DNA from: Scylla paramamosain
Taxonomy: Eukaryota > Arthropoda > Malacostraca > Decapoda > Portunidae
Length of the DNA: 64,000 bases
NCBI RefSeq assembly: GCF_035594125.1
Contig: NC_087197.1
Coordinates: 8,540,110-8,604,109, forward strand
Direction of reading: 5' to 3'
Shown here: one piece after another, positions 1-11,298 of the stretch
How positions within the stretch are numbered: position 1 is the stretch's first letter
How the letters are laid out: each line of letters begins with the position of its first letter
Translations under genes and position numbers: made by a program
Notes under the pieces: generated by a model
What the model was told of the DNA's origin: nothing
Database searches by the model: none
The model's input: only the letters and a program-made list of their open reading frames with translations

Positions 1-470
1 TATCACATAATTGCCCTGAATTTTCCCAGAATTTTGGCATCTCGGTACCTATGAAAATGAATAACAAAAAAAAAAAAATCATTTATTTTATTTCTTTATT
101 ATTTATTTTTTAAATAAAGAGTGTTATTTGTGGGTTTTAGCTTTTTGGTACTAAAGGAACTTAAAAAAACACTCATAATACATGTTTCTCGTCATGTCCT
201 TTTGTTTCCCAAATATAAGGTTCTTTGCATGTATTTAAGCGTTTTTATAAATAACATGATCAAAAACACTGAAAATACATGTATTTGGTAATGTTTTTCT
301 GTTTCTCCATAAAATGTATTTTGCATGCGTTTTAGCGTTTTGGTATATAAGGAGCTCAAAAACATTTAAAGGCATGTTCTTGGTAAAATTTGGTTTTATT
401 CCCATGTAATGTGATTGCCCTGGCTTTTAGTGCTTTATTTTCATAACACGCTCAAAAAACACTAAAAAAA
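1..470 (+). repeat. F-orientation block, left edge
   Basis: G landmark at 41-50, then monomers H to K and the start of A. It ends at the recurrent junction CTCAAAAAACACT / CATGCAAAG, where orientation flips. The array continues beyond the window to the left. Confidence 0.85.
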
Positions 471-950
471 CATGCAAAGTCTCCCATGTGAGGAAATGAA
501 AGACCTTACCAGAAATCTGTCTTTTGAGTGTTTTTCAGCTTGTTAGGCACCAAAAAGATCAATAATAAGGAACTCTCTCTATGTGGGAATCAAAAAAAAA
601 ATTACTGAAAATGTGTCTTCTCAGTGTTTTACGTAGAAAAAACGCTAAAATTGATGTAAACCAACCAATATCAAGAAGCAGAAAAACATTACAAAAATGT
701 ATATTTTGAGTGTTTTTGAGCTTGTTACCTATAAAAAAAAACGCAAAAAATTGATACAAAGCACTCTATATTGGGAAACAAAGGGACATTGCGAAAAAAG
801 TGTATAATGAATGTTTTATAGTTGAAAAAAAAACACAAGGCAAAAAACGCAAAAACTCGTGTATATGGAGAAGTTTCCTAGATACTAAAATGCTGAAACT
901 CATGAATAACACTCTTAATTGAGAAACAGAACAACCTTACTAAATGCGTG
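471..950 (-). repeat. Inverted B-F module, copy 1
   Basis: Reverse-oriented monomers F (partial), E, D, C, linker and B (partial) lie between two forward K monomers. Left border: K and the first bases of A join CATGCAAAGTCTCCC. Right border: TAAATGCGTG joins TCAAAAACACTAAAAGGC (start of K). Same architecture as the modules at 5051, 16128, 29381, 36817 and 46859. Confidence 0.85.
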
Positions 951-1710
951 TCAAAAACACTAAAAGGCAAGTTCTTCGTAAAAGTTGGTTTTATTCCCAT
1001 GTAATGTGATTGCCCTGCTTTTTAGTGCTTCATTGCCTAACAGTCTCAAAAACACTCAAAGACACTTTTCTGGTAATGTCATTTTCCCATATAAAACTAG
1101 TTTCGCATGGAATTTGGGATTCTGGTAACTAAGAATGTAAAAAAACACTCAAAATACACGCATTCAGTAAGGTTGCTCTGTTTCTTGATTAAGAAAGTTA
1201 TTCATGAGTTTCAGCATTTTGGTATCTTGAAAACTTCTCCACACATACGAGTTTTTGCGTTTTTTGCCTTGTGATTCTGGTGAAACTATAAAACACTCAT
1301 TATACATGCTTTTTGTTATGTCCTTTTTTTTCCTAATATACAGTGCTTTCCATCCATTTTTGTGTTTTTTTATGTAACAAGCTAAAAAACACACAAAATA
1401 TACTTTTCTGTTGGTTTGCATCCGTTTTAGCGTGTTTTAACGTAAATCTTTTAAAAGAGACGTTTTCAGTAATTTTGTTTTGGATTTCCATATAGAGTGA
1501 ATTTCATATTATCCATCGTTTTGGTACCTAACATGCGAAAAAACACTCAAAAGACAGGTTTCTTGTAAAGTCGCTAAATTTTCCCAAATAGGTGGCTTTG
1601 CATACACTTTATGGTTTGGTACATAACTCCGAAAAAAGGTAAAATTATCTTTTTCGATAAGGTTCTTTTTTCCACATAATTTCCCTGAATTTTTACAGAA
1701 TTTTGGCATC

Positions 1711-2360
1711 TTGGTACCTATGAATATCAATAACAAAAGAATAAAAATGCTATTTTTTTTCTCTATAAAGAGTGTTATTTGTAGGTTTTAACGTTTTGGT
1801 ACTTAAGGAACTTAAAAACATTCATAATACACATTTCTCGTAATGTCCTTTCGTTTCCCAAATATAGGGATCTTTGGATGTATTTAAGTGTTTTTATAGG
1901 TAACATGATAAAAAACACGTTTCTCGTAATGTCCTTTTGTTTCCCAATAGGGAGTGCTTTGCATCCATTTTCGCGTTTTTTGTAGGTAACAAGGTCAAAA
2001 ACACTCAAAATGTACCTTTTTGGTAATGTTATTTTATTTCTTCCTATTGGTTGGTTTGCATCCTTTTTAGCGTTTTTCTACGTAAAACACCAAAAAGACA
2101 CGTTTTCAGTAATTTTGTGTTAGATTCCCATATAGAGTGACTTGCATGTTATTTACCGTTATGGTGCCTAACAAGTTGAAAAACATTCATAACACAGTTT
2201 TCTGGCAAAGACGTTTAATTTCCCCATATAGGTGGGTTTGCATGCACTTTAGGGTTTGGTACATAACAGTACAAAAAAAACCTAAATTTAAATTTTTTGA
2301 TAATGTTCTTATTTCACATAATTTCCTGAATTTTGCCCAAATTTTGGCATCTCGGTACCT
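1711..2360 (+). repeat. Shortened HOR unit (~640 bp)
   Basis: Monomer I joins C near 1915 (ATGATAAAAAACACGTTTCTCG). J, K, A, B and the linker are missing. This is a different scar from the D/I half unit. Confidence 0.85.
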
Positions 2361-2843
2361 GTGAAGATGAAAAAGAAAGAAAAAATATCGTATTTTTTTA
2401 TTTATTTATTTATTTTTGTCAATAAAGAGTGTTATTTGTGGCTTTTAGCTTTTTGATAAATAATGATCTTAAAAACACTCGTAATACACGGCTCTCGCAA
2501 AGTCCTTTAATTTCCTAAAAAAAGGGTTCTTTGCATGTATTTAAGCGTTTTTATTGGTAACATGATCAAAAACACTCAAAATATATGTTTTTGGTAATGC
2601 TATTCTCTTTCTCCATGAAGTGTGCTTTGCATGCGTTTTAGCGTTTTGGTATATAAGGAGCTCAAAACACTTAAAGGCAAGTTCTTGGTAAAAATTGATT
2701 TTATTGCCATGTAAAGTGATTCCCATGCTTTTTAGTGCTTTATTGCCTATCAAGCTCAAAAACACTCAAAAGACACTTTTCTGGTAATGTCGTTTTTTTC
2801 CCACATAAAGCTGGTTTCGCATGCAATTTGGGATTTTGGTAAC

Positions 2844-2960
2844 TAAGAATGTGAAAAGCACTCAAAATACACGCATTTAGTAAAGTTGCTCTGTTGCTCA
2901 ATTAAGAATGTGAAAAGCACTCAAAATACACGCATTTAGTAAAGTTGCTCTGTTGCTCAG
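2844..2960 (+). repeat. Perfect tandem duplication, 59-bp period, across the A/B boundary
   Basis: TAAGAATGTGAAAAGCACTC through TTGCTCTGTTGCTCA is present twice with no visible mismatch. The inverted partner near 19455-19530 has one copy, so the duplication is younger than that inverted duplication or was lost in the partner. It is followed by an unusual GGGAGGAGCACTTCAGGAG where AAGAGTGTTATTCAGGAG is expected. Confidence 0.93.
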
Positions 2961-4635
2961 GGAGGAGCACTTCAGGAGTTTCAGCATTTTCGTATCTAGG
3001 AAACTTCTCCATATACACGAGTTTTTGCGTTTTTTGCCTTGTGGTTCTTTTAAACTATAAAATATTCATTATACACTTTTCTCGCAATGTCCCTTTGTTT
3101 TCCAATATAGAGTGCTTTGTATCAATTTTCGCGTTTTTTTTTTTTAAGTAACAACATCGAAAACACTCAAAATATACCTTTTTGGTAATGTTTTTCTACT
3201 TCTTGATATTTGTTGGTTTCCATCCGTTTTAGCGTTTTTCTACGTAAAACACTGAGAAGACACGTTTCCAGTAATTTTGTTTTGGTTTGCCATAGAGAGT
3301 GAGTTCCATATTATTTATCGTTTTGGTGCCTAACATGCTGAAAACACTCAAAACACAGATTTCTGGTAAGGTCGTTTAATTTCCTCATATGGGAGGCTTT
3401 GAGTGCACTTTAGTTTTTGGTACATAAAAGTCCGAAAAAAAGCTAATATCAACTTTTTTTTTACAATATTCTCTTATCATATAATTGCCCTAATTTTTCC
3501 CGGAACTTTGGCCTCTTGGTACCTATGAATGTTAATAACAAAAAAAGAAAAGGAAAACCTTTCGTTTATTTTTTTTATTTTTTATTTTTTTTCTAAATAA
3601 CGAATGTTATTTGTGGGTTTTAGCTTTTTGGAAGTTAAGGAACTTAAAAACACTCATAATACACGTTTCTCGTAATGTCCTTACGTTTCCCAAACATAAG
3701 GTTCTTTGCATGTATTTAAGCGTTTTTATAGATAACATTATCAAAAACACTCAAAATACATCTTTTTGGTAATGTTATTCTGGTTCTCCATAAAGTTTGT
3801 TTTGCATGCGTTTTAGCGGTTTAGTATATAAGGAGCTCAAAAACACTTAAAGGCAAATTCTTTGTAAAAGTTGGGATTATTCCCATGTAATGTGATCGTT
3901 CTGCTTTTTAGTGATTTGTTGCATATCACGATGAAAAACACTCAAAAGACACTTTTCTGGTAATGTCATTTTTTTTCCCAAATGATGGTAGTTTCGCATG
4001 TAATTTGGCATTTTCGTAACTAAGAATGTGAAAAACACTCAAAATACTCAATTTTGTAAGGTAGTTCTGTTAATCGATTAAAAGTGTTATTCATGCATTT
4101 ATTCATTTTGATATGTAAAAAATATCTCTATATAGACGAGTTTTTGCATTTATTGCCTTGTGATTCTTTTAAAAACTATAAAACACTCATTATACACGTT
4201 TCTCGTAATATCCTTTTGTTTCCTAATAAAGAGTGCTTTACATCGATTTTTTTGCATTTTTTGTAGCTAACAAGCTCAAAAACAATCAAAATATTTCTTT
4301 TTGGTAATGTTATTCTATTTCTTCATATAGGATGGTTTGTATCCGCTTTAGCGTTTTTCTACGTAAAACACTGAAAGGACACGTTTTCAGTAATTTTCTT
4401 TTGGATTCACATATTGACTGACTTCCATATTATTTATCGTTTTGGTGCCTAACATGCTGAAAAACACTGAAAAGACAGGTTTCTGTTAAAGTCCTTTAAC
4501 TTCCTTATATATGTGGCTTTGCATGCATTTTAAGGTTTGGTACATAACAAACCGAAAAAAAAGCTATAATTAACTTCTATGATAATATTCTTTTTTCCAC
4601 ATCAATTCCGTGAATTTTGGCAGAATTTTGGCATC

Positions 4636-6565
4636 TCGGTACCTATGAAGATGAATAATAAAAAAAAAAATTCCCATTTTTTTAATTTATTTATTTTTCA
4701 AAAGAGTGTTATTTGAGGGTTTTAGCTTTTTGGTACTGAAGGAAATTAAAAATCACTCATAATACACGTTTCTCGTAATGTTCTTTCGTTTCCCAAAAAT
4801 AAGGTTCTTTACATGTATTTAAGCGTTTTTATACATAACATGATCAACAACACTCAAAATACGTGTATTTTGTAATGTTATTCTGTTTCTCCATCAAATG
4901 TATTTTGCATGCGTTTTAGCGTTTTGGTACATAAGGAGCTCAAAAACACTTAAAGGTAAGTTCTTGGTAAAATTTGGTTTTATTCCCATGTAATGTGATT
5001 GCCCTGGCATTCAGGGCTTTATTGCGTAACACGCTCACAAAAACTTAAAAGACATGCAAAGCCTCCCATATGAGGAAATTAAAGATCTAACAAGAAATAT
5101 GTCTTTTCAGTGTTTTTCAGCATATTAGGCACCAAAACGATAAATAATAAGGAACTCACTCTATGTGGGAATCCAAAAGAAAATTACTGAAAACGTGTCT
5201 TCTCAGTGTTTTACGTAGAAAAACGCTAAAACTGATACAAACCAACCAATATCAAGAAGCAGGATAACATTACCAAAAATGTATATTTTGACTGTTTTTG
5301 TGCTTGTTTCCTACAAAAAAAAACGCGAAAATTGATACAAAGCACTCTATATTGGGAAACAAAGGGACATTGCGAGAAAAGTGTATAATGAATGTTTTAT
5401 AGTTCAAAAAAACCACAAGGCAAAAAACGCAAAAACTCGTGTATATGCTGAAACTCTTCAATAACACTCTTAATTGAGAAACAGAAAAACCTTACTAAAT
5501 GCGTGTCAAAAACACTAAAAGGCAAGTTCTTCGTAAAAGTTGGTTTTATTCCCATGTAATGTGATTACCCTGCTTTTTAGTGCTTTATTGCCTAACACGC
5601 TCAAAAACACTCAAAGACACTTTTCTGATAATGTCATTTTTTTCCTACATAAAGCTAGTTTCGCATGAAATTTGGGGTTTTGGTAACTAAGAATGTAAAA
5701 TAACACTCAAAATACACGCATTTAGTAAGGTTGTTCTGTTTCTTGATTAAGAGTGTTATTCATGAGTTTCAGTATTTTGGTATCTTAGAAACTTCTCCAT
5801 ATAGTCGAGTTTTTGCGTTTTTTGCCTTGTGATTCTGGTGAAACTATAAAACACTCATTATACACGTTTCTTGTTATGTCCTTTTTTTTTTTTTTTTACT
5901 TATATAGAGTGCTTTGCATATATTTTTGCATTTTTTTTATGTAACAAGCTCAAGAACACACAAAATATATATTTTAGTAATGTTATTCTATTTCTTCATA
6001 TTGGTTGGTTTGCATCTGTTTTAGCGTTTTTCTACGTAAATCTTTAAAAAAGACACGTTTCCAGTAATATTGCTTTGGATTTCCATATAGAGTGACTTTC
6101 ATATTATTTATCGCTTTGGTGCCTAAAATGCTTTTTATTGCCTTTTGCCTCCCAATATAGAGTGCTTTCCATCCATTTTCGCGTTTTTTTGTAGGTAACA
6201 ATATCAAAAACACTCAAAATATACGTTTATGGTAATGTTATTCTATTTCTTCATTTTGGTTGGTTTGCATCCGTTTTAGCGTTTTCTACGTAAAACACCG
6301 AAAAGACACGTTTTCAGTAATTTATTTTTGGATTCCCATATAGATTGACTTCCTTGTGTTTTATCGTGTTGGTTCCTAACATGCTGAAAAACCCTCATAA
6401 GTCAGTTTTCTGGCAAAGACGTTCAATTTCGCCATATAGGTGGCTTTGCATGCAATTTAGGTGTTTGGTACATGAGTCCGAAAAAAAAGCTAAATGTAAC
6501 ATTTTTGATAATGTTCTTTTTTTATATAATTTCCTGAACTTTGCCCGAATTTTGGCACCTCCTTA
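4636..6565 (+). repeat. Compound HOR with inverted module and repeated C-D-E
   Basis: Order is H-I-J-K-[reverse F-E-D-C-B]-K-A-B-linker-C-D-E-C-D-E-F-G. The E/C junction at 6131-6163 reads ATGCTTTTTATTGCCTTTTGCC. Length is about 1.93 kb. The same compound type is seen at 15070-16995, 28975-30885 and 45800-47740. Confidence 0.82.
5051..5505 (-). repeat. Inverted B-F module, copy 2
   Basis: The left border is ...AACTTAAAA / GACATGCAAAGCCTCCC, entering reverse monomer F. The module continues through reverse E, D, C, linker and B, and leaves at GCGTG / TCAAAAACACTAAAAGGC. Forward K is present on both sides (about 4955-5045 and 5506-5600), so K is duplicated around the module. Its partner in the inverted duplication is 16128-16583. 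Confidence 0.88.
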
Positions 6566-7653
6566 CCTGTGAAGATAAATAAGAATGAAAAAAAAATATC
6601 GTATTTTTTTATTTATTTATTTATTTTTTCTCAATAAAGAGTGTAATTTGTGGCTTTTAGTTTTTCGTACTTAATAAACTTAAAAACACCCATAATACAC
6701 GTTTCTCGTAATGTCCTTTTGTTTCCCAAAAATAGGGTTTTTTGCATGTATTTAAGCGTTTTTATTGGTAACATGATCAAAAACACTCAAAATACATGTC
6801 TTTGGTAATGTTATTCTGTTTCACCCTAAAGTGTTTTTGCATGCATTTTAGTGTTTTGGTATATAAGGAGCTCAAATACACTTAAAGGCAAGTTCATGTT
6901 AAAAATTGGTTTTATTTCAATGTAATGTGATTGCCCTGCTTTTTAGTGCTTTATTGCCTAACTCGCTCAAAAACACTCAAAAGACATTTTTCCGGTAATG
7001 TCATTTTTTTCCCATATAAAGCTGGTTTCGCATGCAATTTGGGGTTTTGGTAACTAAGCATGTGAAAAGCACTCAAAATACATGCATTTAGTAAGATTGT
7101 TCTGTTTCTCAATTAAAAGTGTTGTTCCAGAGTTTCAGCATTTTGGAATGTAAGAAACTTCTCTATATACACGAGTTTTTGTGTTTTTTGCCTTGTAGTT
7201 CTTGTGAAACTATAAAACACTCATTATACACGTTTCCCGTAATGTCCTTTTGCTTTCCATCTATTTTCGCGTTTTTTGTAGGTAACAATTTCAAAAACAC
7301 TCAAAATATACCTTTTTGGTAATGTTATTCTATTCATTCATATTGGTTGGTTTGCTTCCGTTTTATAATTTTTCTACGTAAAACATCGAAAAAACACGTT
7401 TTTAGTAATATTGTTTTGGATTCCCATATAGACTGACTTCCATGTTATTTATCGTGTTGGTTCCTAAGATGCTGAAAAACTCTCATAAGACCGTTTTCTG
7501 GCAAACACGTTTAATTTCCCCATGCACTTTAGGGGTTTTGGTACAAAATAGTCCGAAAAAAAAAAAACTAAACTTAACTTTTTTGATAATGTTCTTATTT
7601 CACATAATTTCCTGAATTTTGCCCGAATTTTGGCATCTCGGTACCTGTGAAGA

Positions 7654-8758
7654 TGAATAAGAAAGAAAAAAAATATCGTATTTTTTATTTATTTATTTAT
7701 TATTTCTCAATAAAGAGTGTTATTTGTGGCTTTTAGCTTTTTGGTAATTAATGAACTTAAAAACACTGATAATACACGTTTCTCGTGATCTCCTTTCCTT
7801 TCTTAAAAATAGAGTTCTTTGCATGTATTTTAGCGTTTTCATTGGTAACATGATCAAAAACACTCAAAATATATGTTTTTGGTAATATTATTCTGTTTCA
7901 CCATAAAGAGTGTTTTGCATTCGTTTTAGTGTTTTGGTATATAAGGAGCTCAAAAAACACTTAAAGGCAAGTTCTTGGTAAAAATTCGTTTTCCTCCAAT
8001 GTAATGTGATTGCCTTCCTTTTTAGTGCTTTATTGCCTATCACGCTCAAAAACACTCAAAAGACACTTTTTTGCTAGTCTTTTTTTTCCCCACAAATCTA
8101 TTTTCGCATGCAATTTGGGGTTTTGGTAACTAAGAATGTGAAAAGCACTGAAAATACACGCATTTATTAAGGTTGTTCTGTTTCTAAATTAGGAATGTTA
8201 TACATAAGTTTCAGCATTTTTGTATCTAGGAAACCTCTCCATATACACGAGATTTTGCGTTTTTTGCCTTGTGGTTCTTTTGAACTATAAAACACTCATT
8301 ATACACTTTTCTTGCAATGTCCTTTTGTTTTTCAATATAGAGTGCTTTGCATCAATTTTCGCGTTTTTCGTAGGTAATAAGCTCAAAAACACTCAAAATA
8401 TACCTTTTTAGTAACGTTTTTCTATTTCTTTATATTGGTTGCTTTGCATCCGTTTTAGCGTTTTTCTACGTAAAACACTGAGAAGACACGTTTTCAGTAA
8501 CTTTGTTTTGGATCCCCATATAGAGGTGAGTTCCTTATTATTTATCGTTTTGGTGCTTAACATGCTAAAAAACACTCAAAACACAGATTTCTGGTAAGGT
8601 CGTTAGATTTTTTCATATAGGAGGCTTTGCATGCACATTAGGGTTTGGTACATAACAGTTCGAAAAAAAAAAGCTGAAATTAACTTTTTTTATAATATTC
8701 TTTTATCATACGATTGCCTTGAATTTTCCCAGAATTTTGGCATCTCGGTACTATGAAG
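7654..8758 (+). repeat. Representative complete ~1.1-kb HOR unit with monomer boundaries
   Basis: This unit shows the canonical order in F orientation. Approximate boundaries are H 7654-7758 (poly(A)/TTTA block, then AAGAGTGTTATTTGTGG), I 7759-7855, J 7856-7951, K 7952-8046, A 8047-8140, B 8141-8239, linker 8240-8287, C 8288-8384, D 8385-8471, E 8472-8566, F 8567-8662, G 8663-8758. Monomers run about 87-105 bp. The 49-bp linker (ATATACACGAGTTTTTGCG type, ending ...GAACTAT) has no equivalent between other monomers and may be a relic of half a monomer. G ends in the CTCGGTACCTATGAAGATGA landmark used to place all other units. Confidence 0.85.
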
Positions 8759-8760
8759 AT

Positions 8761-8820
8761 AACAAAAAAAAAAAAAAAATCCAATTTTTTATATATTTTT
8801 TTTATTTTTTTTTTATTTTC
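8761..8820. repeat. A/T block of monomer H: poly(A)/poly(T)
   Basis: Sixty bases with almost no G or C next to the 8745 landmark. The reverse counterparts at 12842-12906 and 40935-40985 share its ATATATTTTTT core. Confidence 0.88.
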
Positions 8821-10299
8821 TCAATAAAGTGTTATTTGTGGGTTTTAGCTTTTTGGTACTTAAAGAACTTAAAAAAAAAAACACTCATAATACACGTTTT
8901 CCAAACATAATGTTCTTTGCATGTATTTCAGCGTTTTTATAGATAACAGGATCAAAAACCGCTCAAAATATATGTTTTTGGTAATGTTATTCTGTTTCTC
9001 CATAAAGTTTGTTTTGCATGCGTTTTAGCGGTTTGTTATATAAGGAGCTCAAAAACACTTAAAGGCAAGTTTTTGGTATAAATTGGTGTTATTCTAATGT
9101 AATTTCATTGCCGTGCTTTTTAGTGCTTTATTGCCTATGACGCTCAAAAACACTTAAAAGACACTTTTCTGGTAATGTCATTTTTTTCTCACATAAAGGT
9201 GGTTTCGCATGTTATTTGGGGTTTTGATAACTAAGAATGTGAAAAGCACGCACAATACACGCATTTAGTAAGGTTGTTCTGTTTCTCAGTTAAGAGTGTT
9301 ATTTATGAGTTTCAGCATTTTGGTATCCATATACACGAGTTTTTGTGTTTTTTGCCTTTTGGTTCTTTTGAACTATAAAAAACTCATTATACACTTTCTT
9401 GCAAAGTCCTTCTGTTTTCTTATGTAGAGTGCTTTGCATCAATTTTCCCGTTTTTTTGTAGATAACAAGCACAAAAACACTCAAAATATACCTTTTTGGT
9501 AATGTTTTTCTATTTGTTGATATTGGTTGGTTTCCATCCGTTTCAGCGCTTTTCCACGTAAAACACTGAAAAGACACGTTTTCAGCAATTTTGTTTTGGA
9601 TTTTCATATAGGGTGAGTTTCTTATTATTTATCGTTTTGGTGCCTAACATGCTGAAAAACACTGAAAAAACAGATTTCTGGTAAGGTCGTTTAATTTCCT
9701 CATATAAGAGTCTTTGGATGCACTTTAGGGTATGGTATATAACAATCCGAAAAAAAGCTAAAATTAACTTTTTTGATAATTTTCTTTTATCATATAATAG
9801 CCCTGAATTTTCCCAGAATTTTTGGAATCTCGGTACCTATGAAGATGAATAACAAAAAAAAAAATCCTATTTTTTTATTTTCTTACTTTTTTTTTCTAAA
9901 TAAAGAGTGTTATTTGTGGGTTTTATCTTTTTGGTACTTAAGGAACTTAAAAACACTTATAGTACACATTTCTCGTAATGTCCTTTCGTTTCGCAAACAT
10001 AAGATTCCTTAAATGTATATAAGCGTTTTTATAGATAACATGATCAAAACCCAAAAAATATATGTTTTTGGTAATTTTATTCTGTTTCTCCATAAAAGGT
10101 GTTTTGCATGCGTTTTAGCGTTTTGGTATGTAATGAGCTCAAAAACACATAAAGGCAAGTTCTTGGTAAAAGTTGTTTTTATTCCCATGTAATGTTATTA
10201 CCCTGCTTTTTAGTGCTTTATTGCCTAACACGCTCAAAACACTCAAAAGACACTTCTCTGGTAATATCATTTATTTCCAAACATAAAGCTAGTTTTGCA

Positions 10300-10535
10300 T
10301 GGAATTTGGGAATTTCGTAACTAAGAATGTGAAAAAAAAAACTCAAAAGAGAGGCATTAATAAGGTTTTTCTATTTCTTAATTAAAAGTGTTATTCATGA
10401 GTTTCAGCATTTTCGTAGGTAAGAAACTTTTCTAATACACACATTTGGTAAGGTATTTCTGTTTCAAAATTAAAAGTGTTATTCATGAGTTTCATCTTTT
10501 TTGGTATGTAAGAAACTTCTTTATGTACACGAGTT
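10300..10535 (+). repeat. Extra partial B monomer
   Basis: AAGTGTTATTCATGAGTTTC is repeated (10387 and 10467), with TAAGAAACTTTTCTAATACACACATTTGG joining the copies. The same arrangement occurs at 58.85-59.09 kb (F) and 39.18-39.41 kb (R), marking related segments. Confidence 0.82.
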
Positions 10536-11298
10536 TTTTAGTTTTTTACCTTGTGGTTCTTGTCAAACTATAATACACTCATACACGTTTTTCGTAATGT
10601 CCTTTTCTTTGCCAATATAAAGTGCTTTCTATCCATTTTTTGCTTTTTTTGTAGGTAACAAGCTCAAAAACACATCAAAATATATCTTTTTGGTAATGTT
10701 ATTCTATTTCTTCTTATTGGTTGGTTTACATCCGTTTTAGCGTTTTTTTAAGTAAATCACTGAAAAGACACGTTTTCAGTAATATTGTTGAAATTGCTGA
10801 AAAACACTCAAAAGACAGGTTTCTGGTAAAGTCGTGTAATTTCCCCATATAGGTGGATTTGCATGCACTTCAGGGTTTGTACATAACTCCGGAAAAAGGC
10901 TAAAATTATTTTTTTTATAAAGTTTTTTTTACAAAATTTCCATGAATTTTGCCAGAATTTTGGCATCTCGGTACCTATGAAGATGAATAACAAAAAAAAA
11001 AGTTTTTTTTTCTCTCTATAAAGAGTGTTATTTGTGGGTTTTAGCATTTTGGTACTTAAGGAACTTAAAAACACTCATAATACACAATTTTCGTAATGTC
11101 CTTTTGTTATACAAACATGTATTTAAGCGTTTTTATAGGTTAGATGATAAAAAAAACTGAAAATACATGTTTTTGGTAATGTTATTCTGTTTCTCCATAA
11201 AGGGTGTTTTGCATACGTTTTAGCGATATGGTATGTAAGGAGCTGAAAAACACTTAAAGGCATTCTTGGTAAACATTGGTTTTATTCCCATGTATGTG

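Larger units (their letters stand above)
951..5050 (+). repeat. F-orientation HOR block
   Basis: HOR landmarks lie near 1711, 2351, 3515 and 4636. The 1711-2351 unit is only about 640 bp because monomer I runs directly into C near 1915, losing J, K, A, B and the linker. A perfect 59-bp-period duplication sits at 2844-2960. Most of this block has an inverted counterpart in the 17-21 kb region. Confidence 0.85.
1900..9070 (+). repeat. Inverted duplication I, left arm
   Basis: Paired with R 12.58-20.9 kb. Diagnostic shared variants: the CACCTCCTTACCTG landmark (6565 and 15070), the inverted module (5051 and 16128), the TTCCGTGAATTTTGG / GGAATTT context (4610 and 17030), and GAAAAGGAAAACC (3548 and 18865). 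The translated strand at 2541-2765 differs from 19606-19830 at 4 of 74 residues, on opposite strands. The edge near 9070 is where the match to 12580 stops. Confidence 0.8.
5506..11298 (+). repeat. F-orientation HOR block
   Basis: HOR landmarks lie at about 6565 (variant CACCTCCTTACCTGTGAAG), 7638, 8745, 9833 and 10968, spaced 1.07-1.14 kb. A C-D-E duplication junction sits at 6131-6163, and an extra partial B monomer near 10.38-10.53 kb. The block ends at a unique switch where truncated K (...CCCATGTATGTG) meets reverse F (CATGCAAAGCCACC). Confidence 0.85.

Noticed and set aside
471..950. The inverted modules as a transposable element
   Set aside because: They consist entirely of array monomers B to F in opposite orientation. 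There are no terminal inverted repeats, target-site duplications of element type, or coding capacity. The duplicated K monomer is about 95 bp and part of the array.
5880..5898. Poly(T) run as a Pol III terminator or retroposon tail
   Set aside because: Homopolymer T runs of this kind occur throughout the array at T-rich positions of monomers C, G and H and vary by slippage. No upstream Pol III promoter was found.
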